From assembly GCF_000696225.1 (NCBI RefSeq), contig NZ_BAWN01000028.1:32248-96247 (forward strand): a DNA stretch of 64,000 nt, written 5' to 3'. The position numbers and the translations under genes were made by a program. A model generated the notes under the pieces. That model was not told where the DNA came from. It did not search any database and saw only the letters and a list, made by a program, of their open reading frames with translations. The DNA is from Serpentinimonas barnesii (GTDB taxonomy: Bacteria > Pseudomonadota > Gammaproteobacteria > Burkholderiales > Burkholderiaceae_C). Shown here in pieces: positions 37,610-50,527 of this stretch; position 1 is the first letter of the stretch, and each line of letters starts with the position of its first letter.

Positions 37610-38662
37610 TTAGGCGGGGCGGGCCGCAAACCAAGCGCGGGCGTCGGCGCAGTCTTGGGCGATGCCGCGGGTGAGGGCAGGAAGGTCGGGGTAGCGCAGT
37701 TCGTCGTGCAATTTGTGCAGCAGCTCGACGCGGATGATTTTACCGTAGGCCTCGCCCGGCGTGGGCGCGTGTTGCAAGGCGCGCTGCACCCGCTCGGGCC
37801 ACGCCAAGCAGTGGGTTTCGAGCAGCACGCGGCCGCCGTTGGCATCCTGGGGGTCGAGCGAGGGCCGCACCCCCAGGTTGGCGACACCGGGCAGCGGCGG
37901 CGCGGCGGGGTCTGGGTCCAGCCCATGCACCTGCACCACGAAGATGCCGCTGGCGGCCGGTTTCCAGTGGTCAAAGCGCAGATTCAGGGTGCGAAAGCCG
38001 TCCTCGGCCCCGCTGGCCGACTCCCCCAGCGCGCGCCCGAGCTTGCGCCCGTGCACCACGTGGCCGCTGATGGCGTAGGGGCGCCCGAGCAGGGCGGCGG
38101 CGCTGTCCATGCGGCCAGCGGCCAGTGCATCGCGCACTTCGGAGCTGGAGACGCGCACGCCGTGCACCTCGTAGCTCAGCATGCGCGCCACGTCGAAGCC
38201 CTGCGCGCTGCCGGCGGCGTCGAGCAGCGCGTAGTCGCCCCGGCGCTGGGCCCCGAAGCGGAAATCGTCGCCCACCAGCACGTAGCGCGCCCCGAGCGCG
38301 CCGACCAGCACCTGGTCGATGAAGTCCTGCGCCGCCAAGGCCGCCAGCCGCTCGTCAAAGGGCAGGATCACGCACCGATCGACGCCGCAGCGGCGCAGCT
38401 CGTGCAGCTTGTCGCGCAAGGTGGCGATGCGCGCCGGGGCCAGATCGGGCTGGCGGTATTTTTGGGCAAAGTAGTCGCGCGGGTGCGGCTCGAACGTGAG
38501 GGCGCAAGTGGGCAGGCCGCGGTGCCGCGCCTCGTTGCCCAGCAGCGCCAGCATGGCCTGGTGGCCGCGGTGCACGCCGTCGAAATTGCCAATCGTGAGC
38601 GCGCAGCCGCCGTGGGAGCGGGTCTGGCGCAACAAATTGGCCAAGCCTTGGATGATTTTCAT
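37610..38662 (-). CDS. ribF: Bifunctional riboflavin kinase/FAD synthetase
   Basis: 350 residues from [11 protein letters not shown]. The N-terminal adenylyltransferase has [18 protein letters not shown]. The C-terminal riboflavin kinase begins [11 protein letters not shown] but then, instead of directly reaching the usual FPTANL, has an insertion before [14 protein letters not shown]. Thr and Asn are kept in the same spacing (FRTLNL versus FPTANL). It makes FMN and FAD from riboflavin. The ileS ATG follows eight bases after the ribF stop. Confidence 0.93.
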   Translation of the reverse strand: MKIIQGLANLLRQTRSHGGCALTIGNFDGVHRGHQAMLALLGNEARHRGLPTCALTFEPHPRDYFAQKYRQPDLAPARIATLRDKLHELRRCGVDRCVILPFDERLAALAAQDFIDQVLVGALGARYVLVGDDFRFGAQRRGDYALLDAAGSAQGFDVARMLSYEVHGVRVSSSEVRDALAAGRMDSAAALLGRPYAISGHVVHGRKLGRALGESASGAEDGFRTLNLRFDHWKPAASGIFVVQVHGLDPDPAAPPLPGVANLGVRPSLDPQDANGGRVLLETHCLAWPERVQRALQHAPTPGEAYGKIIRVELLHKLHDELRYPDLPALTRGIAQDCADARAWFAARPA

Positions 38663-38849
38663 GCGACAAAAAGGGAAGTTTTCAGGCTGGTGTCGTGAAA
38701 TCGAAACCAAAGCGCGCTATATTGACACAAACCGGTTTGGGCACTGCCCGATCGGGCAAGCGCTTTTTGCCTGCCGCTGCCTTGGCACGGTGGCTGGTAG
38801 GCCGGGTTTTGTGCATCTTAGCCCCCCCATCGGGGCCTGACGCGAGGGC

Positions 38850-39413
38850 TTGGCTTTGAAGGTGTTGAAATTGTCGGCACAGGGCGTGCCGCAGTCGTGG
38901 ATCAGCCTGGAGCAGGCGGTGCTGCACTACGCCGCCAACGAAGTGCGCTGGGAGGCGGGCCTGCGCGTGGCGCGTTTTCGCGGGGGCACCAACGCCCTCA
39001 CTGGCCTGCAGTCGGTGATCGAAATCAACTCCATCATCGGCACGGCGGGCGTGCCCAACATCAACCCCTTCGATCTCAAGCCCAGCCTGAGCAACGAAAA
39101 GCTCTTTGCCCGCGACCGCTGCGTTTGCGCCTACTGCGCCGACACCTTTGCCGAGTCGTTCCTGACGCGCGAGCACATCCGCCCGCTGGCGCAAAAGGGC
39201 GGCGACCACTGGATGAACGTGGTCACGGCCTGCCGCAGTTGCAACCACCGCAAGGGCAACCGCACCCCGGAGCAGGCGCGCATGCCGCTGCTCTACACGC
39301 CCTACGTGCCCAGCCTGTGGGAGGACTTTATTTTGCGCAACCGCCGCATCTTGGCCGACCAGATGGAGTTTCTGGCCGCGCGCCTGCCGCGCCACTCGCG
39401 CCTGCACGCCTAA
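38850..39413 (+). CDS. HNH endonuclease family protein
   Basis: 187 residues if a TTG at 38850 is used. Another TTG at 38856 is better spaced from the GAGGG and is equally possible, so the start is uncertain by a few codons. The HNH core is RCVCAYCADTFAESFLTREH, followed by IRPLAQKGGDHWMNVVTACRS-type CxxC and NHRKGNRTPEQA, i.e. two zinc-binding Cys pairs around the His-Asn-His fold. Conserved N-terminal text GVPQSWISLEQAVLHYAANE is shared with related proteins. It may act on DNA in repair or defence; no neighbour explains it. Confidence 0.82.
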   Translation: MALKVLKLSAQGVPQSWISLEQAVLHYAANEVRWEAGLRVARFRGGTNALTGLQSVIEINSIIGTAGVPNINPFDLKPSLSNEKLFARDRCVCAYCADTFAESFLTREHIRPLAQKGGDHWMNVVTACRSCNHRKGNRTPEQARMPLLYTPYVPSLWEDFILRNRRILADQMEFLAARLPRHSRLHA

Positions 39414-39494
39414 GGCCGCTGGGCCGAATTGCAGCAAGGTGCAGCAAGGCAGAGGCCCTATTGATCGATTAGGTAAAACCAATTCCGCGCACCG

Positions 39495-41765
<2,271 letters not shown>

Positions 41766-41851
41766 AGCGGCCCGGGGCCGGTGTTGGGCCCGGCTCTGGA
41801 CCGGTGTCCAGCCGCCCACGCAGCGATAACCGAGCCCGGAGAACTGCTAAT

Positions 41852-41917
41852 ATGTGCAACCGCCGCCAGCCCTTTGGCCGCTGGCGGCGGTTTTTTAATG
41901 GCGAGGATCAAGCATGA
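41852..41917 (+). CDS. 21-residue upstream ORF ahead of the EF-hand gene
   Basis: MCNRRQPFGRWRRFFNGEDQ plus a final Ala, with GGAG at 41838-41841 ten bases before the ATG. The stop TGA overlaps the next gene's ATG at 41914. The ORF spans a terminator-type hairpin (41858-41896), so ribosomes translating it would melt that hairpin. Six of 21 codons are Arg. It could be a leader peptide that couples translation to the downstream gene, or a chance ORF in the katG terminator. Confidence 0.4.
   Translation: MCNRRQPFGRWRRFFNGEDQA
41858..41896 (+). terminator. Intrinsic terminator between katG and the EF-hand gene
   Basis: AACCGCCGCCAGC (41858-41870) pairs with GCTGGCGGCGGTT (41880-41892) around a nine-base loop and is followed by Ts to 41896. 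It is 93 bases after the katG stop. It lies inside a short upstream ORF and 18 bases before the next start codon. Confidence 0.75.
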
Positions 41918-44121
41918 GCCCATCCACCCTGAGCGAACCCCTGGAGATGAGCGGCCCGCACCGCTGGCGTTTTTTTCGCAGCGGCGGCTTTGACCAGGTG
42001 CGCATCGAAAGCGCGCAAGATTTGCGCTGCCTCGACCAACTCGACCAAAAGCTCTGGGCCGTGCTGGCCTGCCCGACCAGTGGGCTGGAATTCGACAGCC
42101 TCACCCTGCAACGCATCGACACCGACGGCGACGGCAGCATCCGCGTGCCCGAAATCCGCGCCGCGGTGCGCTGGGTGTGCGAGGTGCTGCACAACCCGCA
42201 ACTGCTGTTCCAGCCCGGCACCGAGCTGCCGCTGGATGCGCTGCGTGCCGACGCCGCCGCTGGTGCGCCCCTGTTTGCCGCCGCGCACCAGGTGCTGCAG
42301 CGCCTGGGCAAGCCCAGCGCCGCACACATCGGCTTGGACGACCTGAGCGATCCCGCACGCCTGTTCCCACCCACGCTGCCCAATGGCGACGGGGTGGTGC
42401 CGGCCGAGCTGGCCCCGGATGCCGCTTGTGCCGAACTGATCGGGCACGTCATTTCCACCCAAGGCGCGCAGACCGACCGAAGCGGCCAAGCGGGGGCCAC
42501 GCAAGCCGGCCTAGAGGCCTTGCTGCAGCAGGCGCAACAGGCGCTCGACTGGCACTTGCAGGTGCCGCTTGAGCCCCACTTGACGCCCCACCCAGCGCCC
42601 CAGGCCGATGCCGCTGCGCTTTCCGGCCTGCAAGAGGCCTGTGCCCTGCAAGCCTTCGACGCCGTGCAGGCCAAGGTGGATGATTTTTTTACCCGCTGCC
42701 GACTGGCGCAGTTCGACCCCCAGGCCGAAGCGGCGCTTAACCCGGCCGAGGCGCGCTACACCGAGCTGGCTGCGCTCACGCTGCATGAAGGCAGCGAGGC
42801 GCTGGCCGCCTTGCCGCTGGCCCGGGTGCGCCCGGGGGCCGAATTGCCGCTGAGCAAGGGGCTCAACCCCGCTTGGCAGGCGCGCATTGCCACGCTGCAA
42901 CAGGATGCGGTGCAGCCGCTGCTGGGCCCATGCACGGCGCTCACAGCAGCCCAGTGGGAGATCCTGCGTGCGCGGCTGGCCGCCCGCCGCGCCTGGCTGG
43001 CGCAACGCCCCGCCACCGCGCTGGCCGACTGGAGCCTTGCGGCGCTGCGCGGCTTGCTGGATGGCCCCACGCCAGCCCGGCTGGCCGCCCTGATCGAACT
43101 CGACTGCCAGGCCGACGCCAACGCCGCCGGCATCGAGGCGCTGGAGCTGTTGCTGCGGCTGCGGCGCGACCTCGTGCCCTTGCTGCGCAACTTCGTCAAC
43201 CTGAGCGATTTTTACGGCCAGCAGCAGCCCGCCATCTTTCAGGCCGGCACGCTCTACATCGACCAGCGCAGCTGCACCCTGTGCCTGCGCGTGGCCGACC
43301 TGGAGCGCCACAGCGCGCTGGCTCCGCTGTCGGGTGCCTATTTGCTTTACTGCGAATGCGAGCGCCCCGACGAGGCCCCGATCACCATCGTCGCGGCCCT
43401 GACCGGCGGCGACGCCGACGAGATGCTGGTGGCTGGGCGCAACGCCCTGTTCTACGACCGCCAGGGGCGCGACTGGAAGGCGCGCGTGCTGCGCGTCGAG
43501 GAAGCCCCGATCAGCGTGCGCCAGGCTTTCTGGATGCCCTACCGGCGCCTAGCCCGCTTCGTGGGCGAGCAGTTCCGGCGCTTTGCGGCGGCGCGCGAGC
43601 AGCGGGTTGAGGCGCAGTCGGCCGCCGGGGCCGCCGCTTTGCCCGCTGCCGGTGCTGCCGGTGTCACAGGTGCGCCCGCAGCGGCCCCGGCCGCCACCAC
43701 GGCTTTCGACATTGCGCGCTTTGCCGGCATTTTTGCCGCCATCGGCTTGGCGCTGGGGGCGCTGGGCACCGCCTTCGCTGCCATTTTGAGCGGTTTTTTG
43801 CGCCTGCCGCTGTGGCAGATGCCGCTGGTGTTGATCGGGCTGCTGCTGCTCATTTCTGGCCCCGCGATGCTGCTGGCCTGGTTCAAGCTGCGCCAGCGCA
43901 ACCTTGGGCCCTTGCTGGATGCCAACGGCTGGGCGGTCAACATCCGGGCCCGCATCAACATCCCCTTTGGGGCCTCGCTCACCGGGGTGGCGCAACTGCC
44001 CGCCGGGGCCGAGCGCAGCCTGGTCGACCCCTACGCCGAGCCCGCGCGGCCTTGGGGCTGGTACGCCGTGCTGGGGCTGCTGGGGCTGGTGCTGGCGCTG
44101 GCCTTGTTGTTGCTGCGCTGA
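41914..44121 (+). CDS. Uncharacterised large membrane protein with an EF-hand loop
   Basis: 735 residues, GAGGATC ahead of the ATG. A canonical EF-hand calcium loop, DTDGDGSIRVPE at residues 69-80, has Asp at positions 1, 3 and 5, Gly at 6, Ile at 8 and Glu at 12. A degenerate second loop (LPNGDGVVPAEL) is near 154-165. The long central part is Ala/Leu/Gln-rich and probably helical. A conserved-looking block NFVNLSDFYGQQQPAIFQAG is at about 425-445. Three hydrophobic helices follow (~605-632, ~636-660, ~713-734), and between them LLDANGWAVNIRARINIPFG. No enzyme motif is recognised. Similar unnamed proteins appear to exist in other Burkholderiales, but the function is unknown. Confidence 0.75.
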   Translation: MSPSTLSEPLEMSGPHRWRFFRSGGFDQVRIESAQDLRCLDQLDQKLWAVLACPTSGLEFDSLTLQRIDTDGDGSIRVPEIRAAVRWVCEVLHNPQLLFQPGTELPLDALRADAAAGAPLFAAAHQVLQRLGKPSAAHIGLDDLSDPARLFPPTLPNGDGVVPAELAPDAACAELIGHVISTQGAQTDRSGQAGATQAGLEALLQQAQQALDWHLQVPLEPHLTPHPAPQADAAALSGLQEACALQAFDAVQAKVDDFFTRCRLAQFDPQAEAALNPAEARYTELAALTLHEGSEALAALPLARVRPGAELPLSKGLNPAWQARIATLQQDAVQPLLGPCTALTAAQWEILRARLAARRAWLAQRPATALADWSLAALRGLLDGPTPARLAALIELDCQADANAAGIEALELLLRLRRDLVPLLRNFVNLSDFYGQQQPAIFQAGTLYIDQRSCTLCLRVADLERHSALAPLSGAYLLYCECERPDEAPITIVAALTGGDADEMLVAGRNALFYDRQGRDWKARVLRVEEAPISVRQAFWMPYRRLARFVGEQFRRFAAAREQRVEAQSAAGAAALPAAGAAGVTGAPAAAPAATTAFDIARFAGIFAAIGLALGALGTAFAAILSGFLRLPLWQMPLVLIGLLLLISGPAMLLAWFKLRQRNLGPLLDANGWAVNIRARINIPFGASLTGVAQLPAGAERSLVDPYAEPARPWGWYAVLGLLGLVLALALLLLR

Positions 44122-44137
44122 ATCGGGCCAAGCGTCG

Positions 44138-45253
44138 TCAGGCAAACACCCCGGCGCTCTCGCGCATGCGCGCCGACACCTCGCCCAGGTGGTGCAGCGT
44201 GTCGCCCAGGCTGAGTTCGAGCTGCGTGAGTTTTTTGAAGCAGTGGCTGATGAGGTATTCGTCGGTGACGCCGATGCCGCCGTGCAACTGCACCGCCTGC
44301 TGGCCCACAAAGCGCATCGACTGCCCCAGTTGCACCTTGGCGCGTGCCAGCGCCTGGCGGCGCTCAGCGGCCGGCGCACCGAGCTTGAGGCTGGCGTAGT
44401 AGCTCATGCTGCGCGCCAGTTCGAGCTGCATTTTCATGTCGGCCACACGGTGCCGCAGCGCCTGAAAGCTGGAAATCGGCACCCCAAACTGCTGGCGCGT
44501 GTTGAGGTAGTCCAGCGTGTAGGCCAGCGTTTGCTCCATCACCCCCACGCCTTCGGCGCAGGCGGCGGCAATGCCGACATCGGCGGCCCACTCCAGCGCC
44601 ACCTGGCCATCGGGGCTGAGCAGTTGCGCTGGCGTTTGCGCAAAGCCCACTTCGGCGGCGCGGCTGCCGTCTTGGGTCGGGTAGGCGCGCGTCTGCACCC
44701 CGGCGGCGTCGCGCAGCACCAGAAACAGCGCCAGCCCCTGCGGCGTTTGCGCTGGCACCAGAAACGCGTCGGCGCAATCGCCGGCTGGCACCAGGCTCTT
44801 GCCACCACTGAGCAGCCAGCCGGCGCCTTGTTCCACCGCCTGCGTCGTCACGGCCCCAAGCCGGTGCCGCAGGCCGCGTTCCACGTGCGCCAGCACCAAC
44901 AGCGCCTCGCCGCTGGCCAGGCGCGGCAGCCACTGCTGCTGCAGGGCCGCGCTGGCGTGCGCCTGCAACACGGCGGCGGCGATGAAGGCCTGGGCCAGCG
45001 GCTCCAGCACCAGGCCGCGACCGAGTTCTTCTTGCACCACCATCGCCTCCACTGCACCCATGCCTAGGCCGCCATGGGCTTCGGACACGGTGAGGCCACA
45101 CAAGCCGAGTTCGGCCAGCTCGGCCCAGGTGGCGCGATCGAACCCCCCGGCGGCGGCGGCGGTGCGGCGGCGCTCGAAGGGGTAGGCTTTGTGGACCCAG
45201 CGCCGCACCGCTTCGCGCAGCTGCAGTTGGTCTTCGGAAAAGTCGAAATCCAT
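44138..45253 (-). CDS. Acyl-CoA dehydrogenase, pimeloyl-CoA dehydrogenase small-subunit (PimD) type
   Basis: 371 residues from MDFDFSEDQLQLREAV; the upstream extension is unlike this family. Acyl-CoA dehydrogenase fold with N-terminal helices, a middle beta domain and the C-terminal helices (AVQLHGGIGVTDEYLISHCF). The base position of YEGT is not present here, as in the small subunit of heteromeric dehydrogenases. Its ATG is 19 bases after the stop of the large-subunit-like gene, and the two are oriented together. The pair likely forms a heteromer acting on a dicarboxylyl- or aromatic acyl-CoA. The substrate is inferred from similarity to PimC/PimD. Confidence 0.85.
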   Translation of the reverse strand: MDFDFSEDQLQLREAVRRWVHKAYPFERRRTAAAAGGFDRATWAELAELGLCGLTVSEAHGGLGMGAVEAMVVQEELGRGLVLEPLAQAFIAAAVLQAHASAALQQQWLPRLASGEALLVLAHVERGLRHRLGAVTTQAVEQGAGWLLSGGKSLVPAGDCADAFLVPAQTPQGLALFLVLRDAAGVQTRAYPTQDGSRAAEVGFAQTPAQLLSPDGQVALEWAADVGIAAACAEGVGVMEQTLAYTLDYLNTRQQFGVPISSFQALRHRVADMKMQLELARSMSYYASLKLGAPAAERRQALARAKVQLGQSMRFVGQQAVQLHGGIGVTDEYLISHCFKKLTQLELSLGDTLHHLGEVSARMRESAGVFA

Positions 45254-45272
45254 GTGCGTGTCTCCGGGGGGT

Positions 45273-46454
45273 TTAGCCGAGCAGGGTTTGGGCCACGATG
45301 TTGCGCTGCACCTCGTTGCTGCCGCCGTAAATCGTGGTTTTGCGCAAGTTGAAATAATTGGCCGCCAGCGGGGCATTGCCCAGCGCGCCGCCGGGGAAAT
45401 CGCCCTGCCAGCCGGCTTCCATGGCCTCGAAGATGAAGGGCAAGGCGAAGGGGCCGGCGGCCAGCATCATCAGCTCGGCGTAGCGCTGCTGGATTTCGCT
45501 GCCACGGATTTTGAGCAAACCGGCGATGTCGAGCGGGTTTTTGCCCGATTTTTCGGCCGCCAGCACGCGCAGCACCAGCATTTCGAGCGCCACCACATCC
45601 ACCTCCAGCAGCGCGATCTGGTCGCGGAAGCGGGCATCGTCCCACACCCCTTCGGCTTGGGCGATGCGCTTGAGGCGCTCGAGCTCGCGCTTGGCGCGGT
45701 TGACTTCGGCGATGTTGGTGCGCTCGTGGCTGAGCAGGTGCTTGGCGTAGCTCCAGCCCTTGTTTTCCTGGCCGATGAGGTTGTTTAGCGGCACCTGCAC
45801 GTTGTCGAAAAAGACTTCGTTGACTTCGTATTCGCCATCGAGCAGGCGCACCGGGCGCACCGTGATGCCGGGCGATTTCATGTCGATCAGCAAAAAGCTG
45901 ATGCCGGTCTGCGGCTTGCCTTCGTTGCTGGTGCGCACCAGGCAAAAAATCCAGTCGGCGTGCTGGCCCAGTGTGGTCCAGGCTTTTTGGCCGTTGACGA
46001 GGTAGTGGTCGCCCCGGTGTTCGGCGCGGGTTTTGAGGCTGGCCAGGTCGGAGCCGGAACCGGGCTCGCTGTAGCCTTGGCACCACCAGACTTCGCCGCT
46101 GGCGATGCCGGGCAAGAAGCGCTGCTGCTGCTCGGGGCTGCCGTAGGCCATGATGACCGGGGCCACCATCACCGGGCCGAAGGGAATCACGCGCGGGGCC
46201 CCGGCCAGGGCGCATTCTTCTTCGAACAAATGCTTTTGCACCGCGTTCCAGCCCGGGCCTCCAAAGGCTTGGGGCCAGCCATAGCCCAGCCAGCCCTTGC
46301 GGCCCAGCACCTTGGCCCAGCCTTGCAGATCGTCGCGGCTTAGGCGCAGGGCGTGGTGCACCTTGTGCGCCAGCTCGGGCGGCAGGTGGGCGCGCACCCA
46401 GGCGCGGATTTCGGCTCTGAAAGCCTGCTCTTCGGGCGTGAAAGCCAAGTCCAT
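45273..46454 (-). CDS. Acyl-CoA dehydrogenase, pimeloyl-CoA dehydrogenase large-subunit (PimC) type
   Basis: 393 residues. FAD-binding elements include WWCQGYSEPGSGSDLASLKT and KAWTTLGQHADWIFCLVRT. The C-terminal TTIYGGSNEVQRNIVAQ has Gly where many acyl-CoA dehydrogenases carry the catalytic Glu (YEGT), so the base may be elsewhere. Length and neighbouring small subunit match the PimC/PimD pair, which dehydrogenates pimeloyl-CoA and related dicarboxylyl-CoAs. The gene is upstream of the small subunit on the minus strand, 19 bases apart. Confidence 0.85.
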   Translation of the reverse strand: MDLAFTPEEQAFRAEIRAWVRAHLPPELAHKVHHALRLSRDDLQGWAKVLGRKGWLGYGWPQAFGGPGWNAVQKHLFEEECALAGAPRVIPFGPVMVAPVIMAYGSPEQQQRFLPGIASGEVWWCQGYSEPGSGSDLASLKTRAEHRGDHYLVNGQKAWTTLGQHADWIFCLVRTSNEGKPQTGISFLLIDMKSPGITVRPVRLLDGEYEVNEVFFDNVQVPLNNLIGQENKGWSYAKHLLSHERTNIAEVNRAKRELERLKRIAQAEGVWDDARFRDQIALLEVDVVALEMLVLRVLAAEKSGKNPLDIAGLLKIRGSEIQQRYAELMMLAAGPFALPFIFEAMEAGWQGDFPGGALGNAPLAANYFNLRKTTIYGGSNEVQRNIVAQTLLG

Positions 46455-46565
46455 GGGGCCGGTCTCCTGTGCAGCGGGGGGTTGTACCGCTTTGTAGCAC
46501 GCCCTGCTGGCCCGTGCTGTCCGGGCGGTGACAGGGCGGGGCGGCCCCCCCCGAGAACAACCCGA

Positions 46566-47291
46566 TCAGGCCCCGGCTTGCTCCAGCCGCTGCTCCAACT
46601 GCTGCACCTGCTGCTCCAGCGCCTGCACGCGCTCGGCCAGGGCAGCCATCTGGGCCGCCAGTTCGGCCGCCGACCCCGCGCCCAGTGCCGCGCCCGGCGC
46701 CCCTGCGGCAACGGGTTCCAGCGCCGGAGTGCCGCACAGCAGATGGGCCCAGCGCGACTCGCGCGCCCCCGGCTGGCGCGCCAGCAAGGTCACCAGCGGC
46801 CCGCCCTTGTGCGCCGCGCGCTGTTGCAGCTCCTCCAAAAAGGCCTCCACCGAAGCGATGTCCAAGAAGCGGTACCAGCGCTCGGCGTTCAGGCGCAGCT
46901 CGCCTGCGGTTTGCGGCCCGCGCAGCATTAGCAGCCCCAGCAACACGGCGGCCTGCTCGGGCACGCCCACGGCGCGCTGAAAGTTGTGCTCAAAACGCGG
47001 CACGCGCCCGCCGCTGCTCTCAAACACCAGGGTGCGCTGGCGCAGGCCGTCGAGCGCCTCGGCGACTTCGGCCTCGCTCAGGTTCAGCACCGGCTCGCGC
47101 GCCGACTTCTGGTTGCAGCCCAGCAGCAAGCTGTTGAGGGTGAGCGGGTAGCTGTCGGGCACGGTGCGCGCCTTCTCCATGAGTGTGGCGAGTACACGCG
47201 CTTGCGCCACGCTCAGGGGTTCGAAGGCGGGATGGGCTGGGGCGCTGGGGGCGTGGGGGGCGTTGCTGGGGTCGGGTTCGGGCAGACTCAT
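46566..47291 (-). CDS. YceH family protein (DUF480)
   Basis: 241 residues from [13 protein letters not shown]; an alternative start at 47306 has no ribosome binding site. Two winged-helix domains make up the core: [20 protein letters not shown] and [20 protein letters not shown] with conserved [16 protein letters not shown]. The C-terminal ~40 residues form a coiled coil ([20 protein letters not shown]). The function of YceH is unknown; a DNA-binding role is inferred from the fold. It is divergent from purN, and the two possible start regions nearly touch. Confidence 0.88.
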   Translation of the reverse strand: MSLPEPDPSNAPHAPSAPAHPAFEPLSVAQARVLATLMEKARTVPDSYPLTLNSLLLGCNQKSAREPVLNLSEAEVAEALDGLRQRTLVFESSGGRVPRFEHNFQRAVGVPEQAAVLLGLLMLRGPQTAGELRLNAERWYRFLDIASVEAFLEELQQRAAHKGGPLVTLLARQPGARESRWAHLLCGTPALEPVAAGAPGAALGAGSAAELAAQMAALAERVQALEQQVQQLEQRLEQAGA

Positions 47292-47306
47292 TACACTCGC
47301 ATCCAT

Positions 47307-47909
47307 ATGGTTGAAACAAAGAACATTGTCGTGCTGATTTCGGGCACCGGCTCAAACATGCAAGCCTTGGTGCGGGCGGCGCAGCAGCAGCACTGGCAGC
47401 AGCGCTTTGGGGCGCGCATTGCCGGGGTGCTGAGCAACAAGGCGCAGGCGGGCGGGCTGGCTTGGGCGCAGGCGCAGGGGCTGCCCACCGCGCTGGTCGA
47501 GCACAGCGCCTACCCCGACCGGGCCGCTTTCGAGGCCGAGCTGATGCAGGCCATCGACCGCTTCGATGCCCACGGCCGCCCGGCGCTGGTGCTGCTGGCG
47601 GGCTTTATGCGCATTCTGGGGCCGGATTTCGTGCAGCACTACGCCGGGCGCCTGCTCAACATCCACCCCTCGCTGCTGCCGGCCTTTCCGGGCCTGCACA
47701 CGCACCGGCGCGCGCTCGAAATGGGTTGCCGCTTCGTCGGGGCCACGGTGCACCACGTAACGGCCGAAGTCGATTGCGGCCAGATTCTGGAGCAGGCGGT
47801 GCTGCCGGTGCTGCCCGGCGACACGCCCGAGTCGCTGGCCGCGCGCCTGCTCACGCAAGAGCACCTGATCTACCCACGGGCGGTCGAGCGCTGGCTGGCG
47901 GCGCACTGA
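47307..47909 (+). CDS. purN: Phosphoribosylglycinamide formyltransferase
   Basis: 200 residues from the ATG at 47307. PurN transfers a formyl group from 10-formyl-tetrahydrofolate to GAR in purine synthesis. Active-site parts are [15 protein letters not shown] (phosphate binding), [20 protein letters not shown] (catalytic Asn and His) and [13 protein letters not shown] (Asp). It is divergent from yceH, so the start codons lie on opposite strands a few bases apart. prfC converges from downstream with nine bases between stops. Confidence 0.94.
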   Translation: MVETKNIVVLISGTGSNMQALVRAAQQQHWQQRFGARIAGVLSNKAQAGGLAWAQAQGLPTALVEHSAYPDRAAFEAELMQAIDRFDAHGRPALVLLAGFMRILGPDFVQHYAGRLLNIHPSLLPAFPGLHTHRRALEMGCRFVGATVHHVTAEVDCGQILEQAVLPVLPGDTPESLAARLLTQEHLIYPRAVERWLAAH

Positions 47910-47918
47910 GGCCGCCCC

Positions 47919-49538
<1,620 letters not shown>

Positions 49539-49627
49539 AACCTAGGATTATCGGCGATAGGCGGGCCAGGCCAAGGCCAAGGCGGGGGAGGGCGGCGCGC
49601 CGGGGGGCGTGCGACAATGAACCCACC

Positions 49628-50527
49628 ATGCCCACCACCCTCGACGGCCAGCTCGTGGTCGCCATTTCCTCGCGCGCGCTGTTCGATTTCGAGGCCGAAA
49701 ACCAGGTTTTCGAACAAGGCGACGACCGCGCCTACATGCAGTTGCAGCTCGAGCGCTTGCAGCAGCCGGCCCGCCCCGGCGTGGCGTTTTCGCTGGTGCA
49801 AAAGCTGATGCGCTTCAACTGCGCCGAGCCGCCCCGGGTCGAGGTGGTGATTTTGTCGCGCAACGACCCGGTCTCGGGCATGCGCGTGTTTCGCTCGGCG
49901 CAGCACTACGGCCTGCCGATCCAGCGCGGCGTGTTCACGCGCGGCGAGCCGCCGTGGCGCTACCTGCGGCCGCTGCGCGCCAATTTGTTTTTGTCCACGC
50001 ACCTGAGCGATGTGCGCGCGGCGCTGGAGGCCGGGGTGCCGGCGGCGCAGGTCTATCCGCAGTCGGTGCACGCCAGCGACGCGCACCCCCACCAGGTGCG
50101 CATCGCCTTCGACGGCGACGCGGTGCTGTTTTCCGACGAGGCCGAGCGCGTCTATCAGGCCCAGGGCTTGAGCGCCTTCCAGCAGCACGAAGCCAGCAAG
50201 GCCGGCCTGCCGCTGCCGGGCGGGCCGTTCAAGCCGCTGCTGGAGGCGCTGCACCGCTTGCAAAGCGCGGGCACGGCGCAGATGCGCATCCGCACCGCGC
50301 TGGTGACGGCGCGCAGCGCCCCGGCGCACGAGCGCGCCATCCGCACCCTGATGAACTGGAACATCGAGGTCGATGAGGCGCTGTTCCTAGGTGGCCTGCC
50401 CAAGGGCGAGTTTTTGCGCGAGTTCGAGCCCGATTTCTTTTTCGACGACCAGACCGGCCACATCGAACACGCCGCCCGCCATGTGCCCTCGGGGCATGTG
50501 GCGAGCGGGATTTCGAATGCGATTTAA
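49628..50527 (+). CDS. 5'-nucleotidase, cytosolic NT5C1-like
   Basis: 299 residues of the 5'-nucleotidase family (PF06189 type) related to animal cytosolic cN-I. The N-terminal LVVAISSRALFDFEAENQVF supplies a HAD-like first motif, with Ser-Arg in place of the usual Asp. RIAFDGDAVLFSDEAERVYQ has the Asp pair, and the C-terminal DFFFDDQTGHIEHAA supplies further acidic residues. These enzymes dephosphorylate nucleoside monophosphates. Its TAA overlaps the tpsB stop in the opposite strand (50524-50527). Confidence 0.85.
   Translation: MPTTLDGQLVVAISSRALFDFEAENQVFEQGDDRAYMQLQLERLQQPARPGVAFSLVQKLMRFNCAEPPRVEVVILSRNDPVSGMRVFRSAQHYGLPIQRGVFTRGEPPWRYLRPLRANLFLSTHLSDVRAALEAGVPAAQVYPQSVHASDAHPHQVRIAFDGDAVLFSDEAERVYQAQGLSAFQQHEASKAGLPLPGGPFKPLLEALHRLQSAGTAQMRIRTALVTARSAPAHERAIRTLMNWNIEVDEALFLGGLPKGEFLREFEPDFFFDDQTGHIEHAARHVPSGHVASGISNAI

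Noticed and set aside
34716..37613. A 965-codon open frame antisense to ileS
   Set aside because: It is the shadow of a GC-rich conserved gene: its translation is His/Gly/Ala/Val-rich and matches no family, while the opposite strand has all IleRS motifs.
45254..45376. Upstream extension of the PimD-type dehydrogenase
   Set aside because: The extra 41 residues overlap the previous gene and are unlike acyl-CoA dehydrogenase N-termini; MDFDFSEDQ matches the family.
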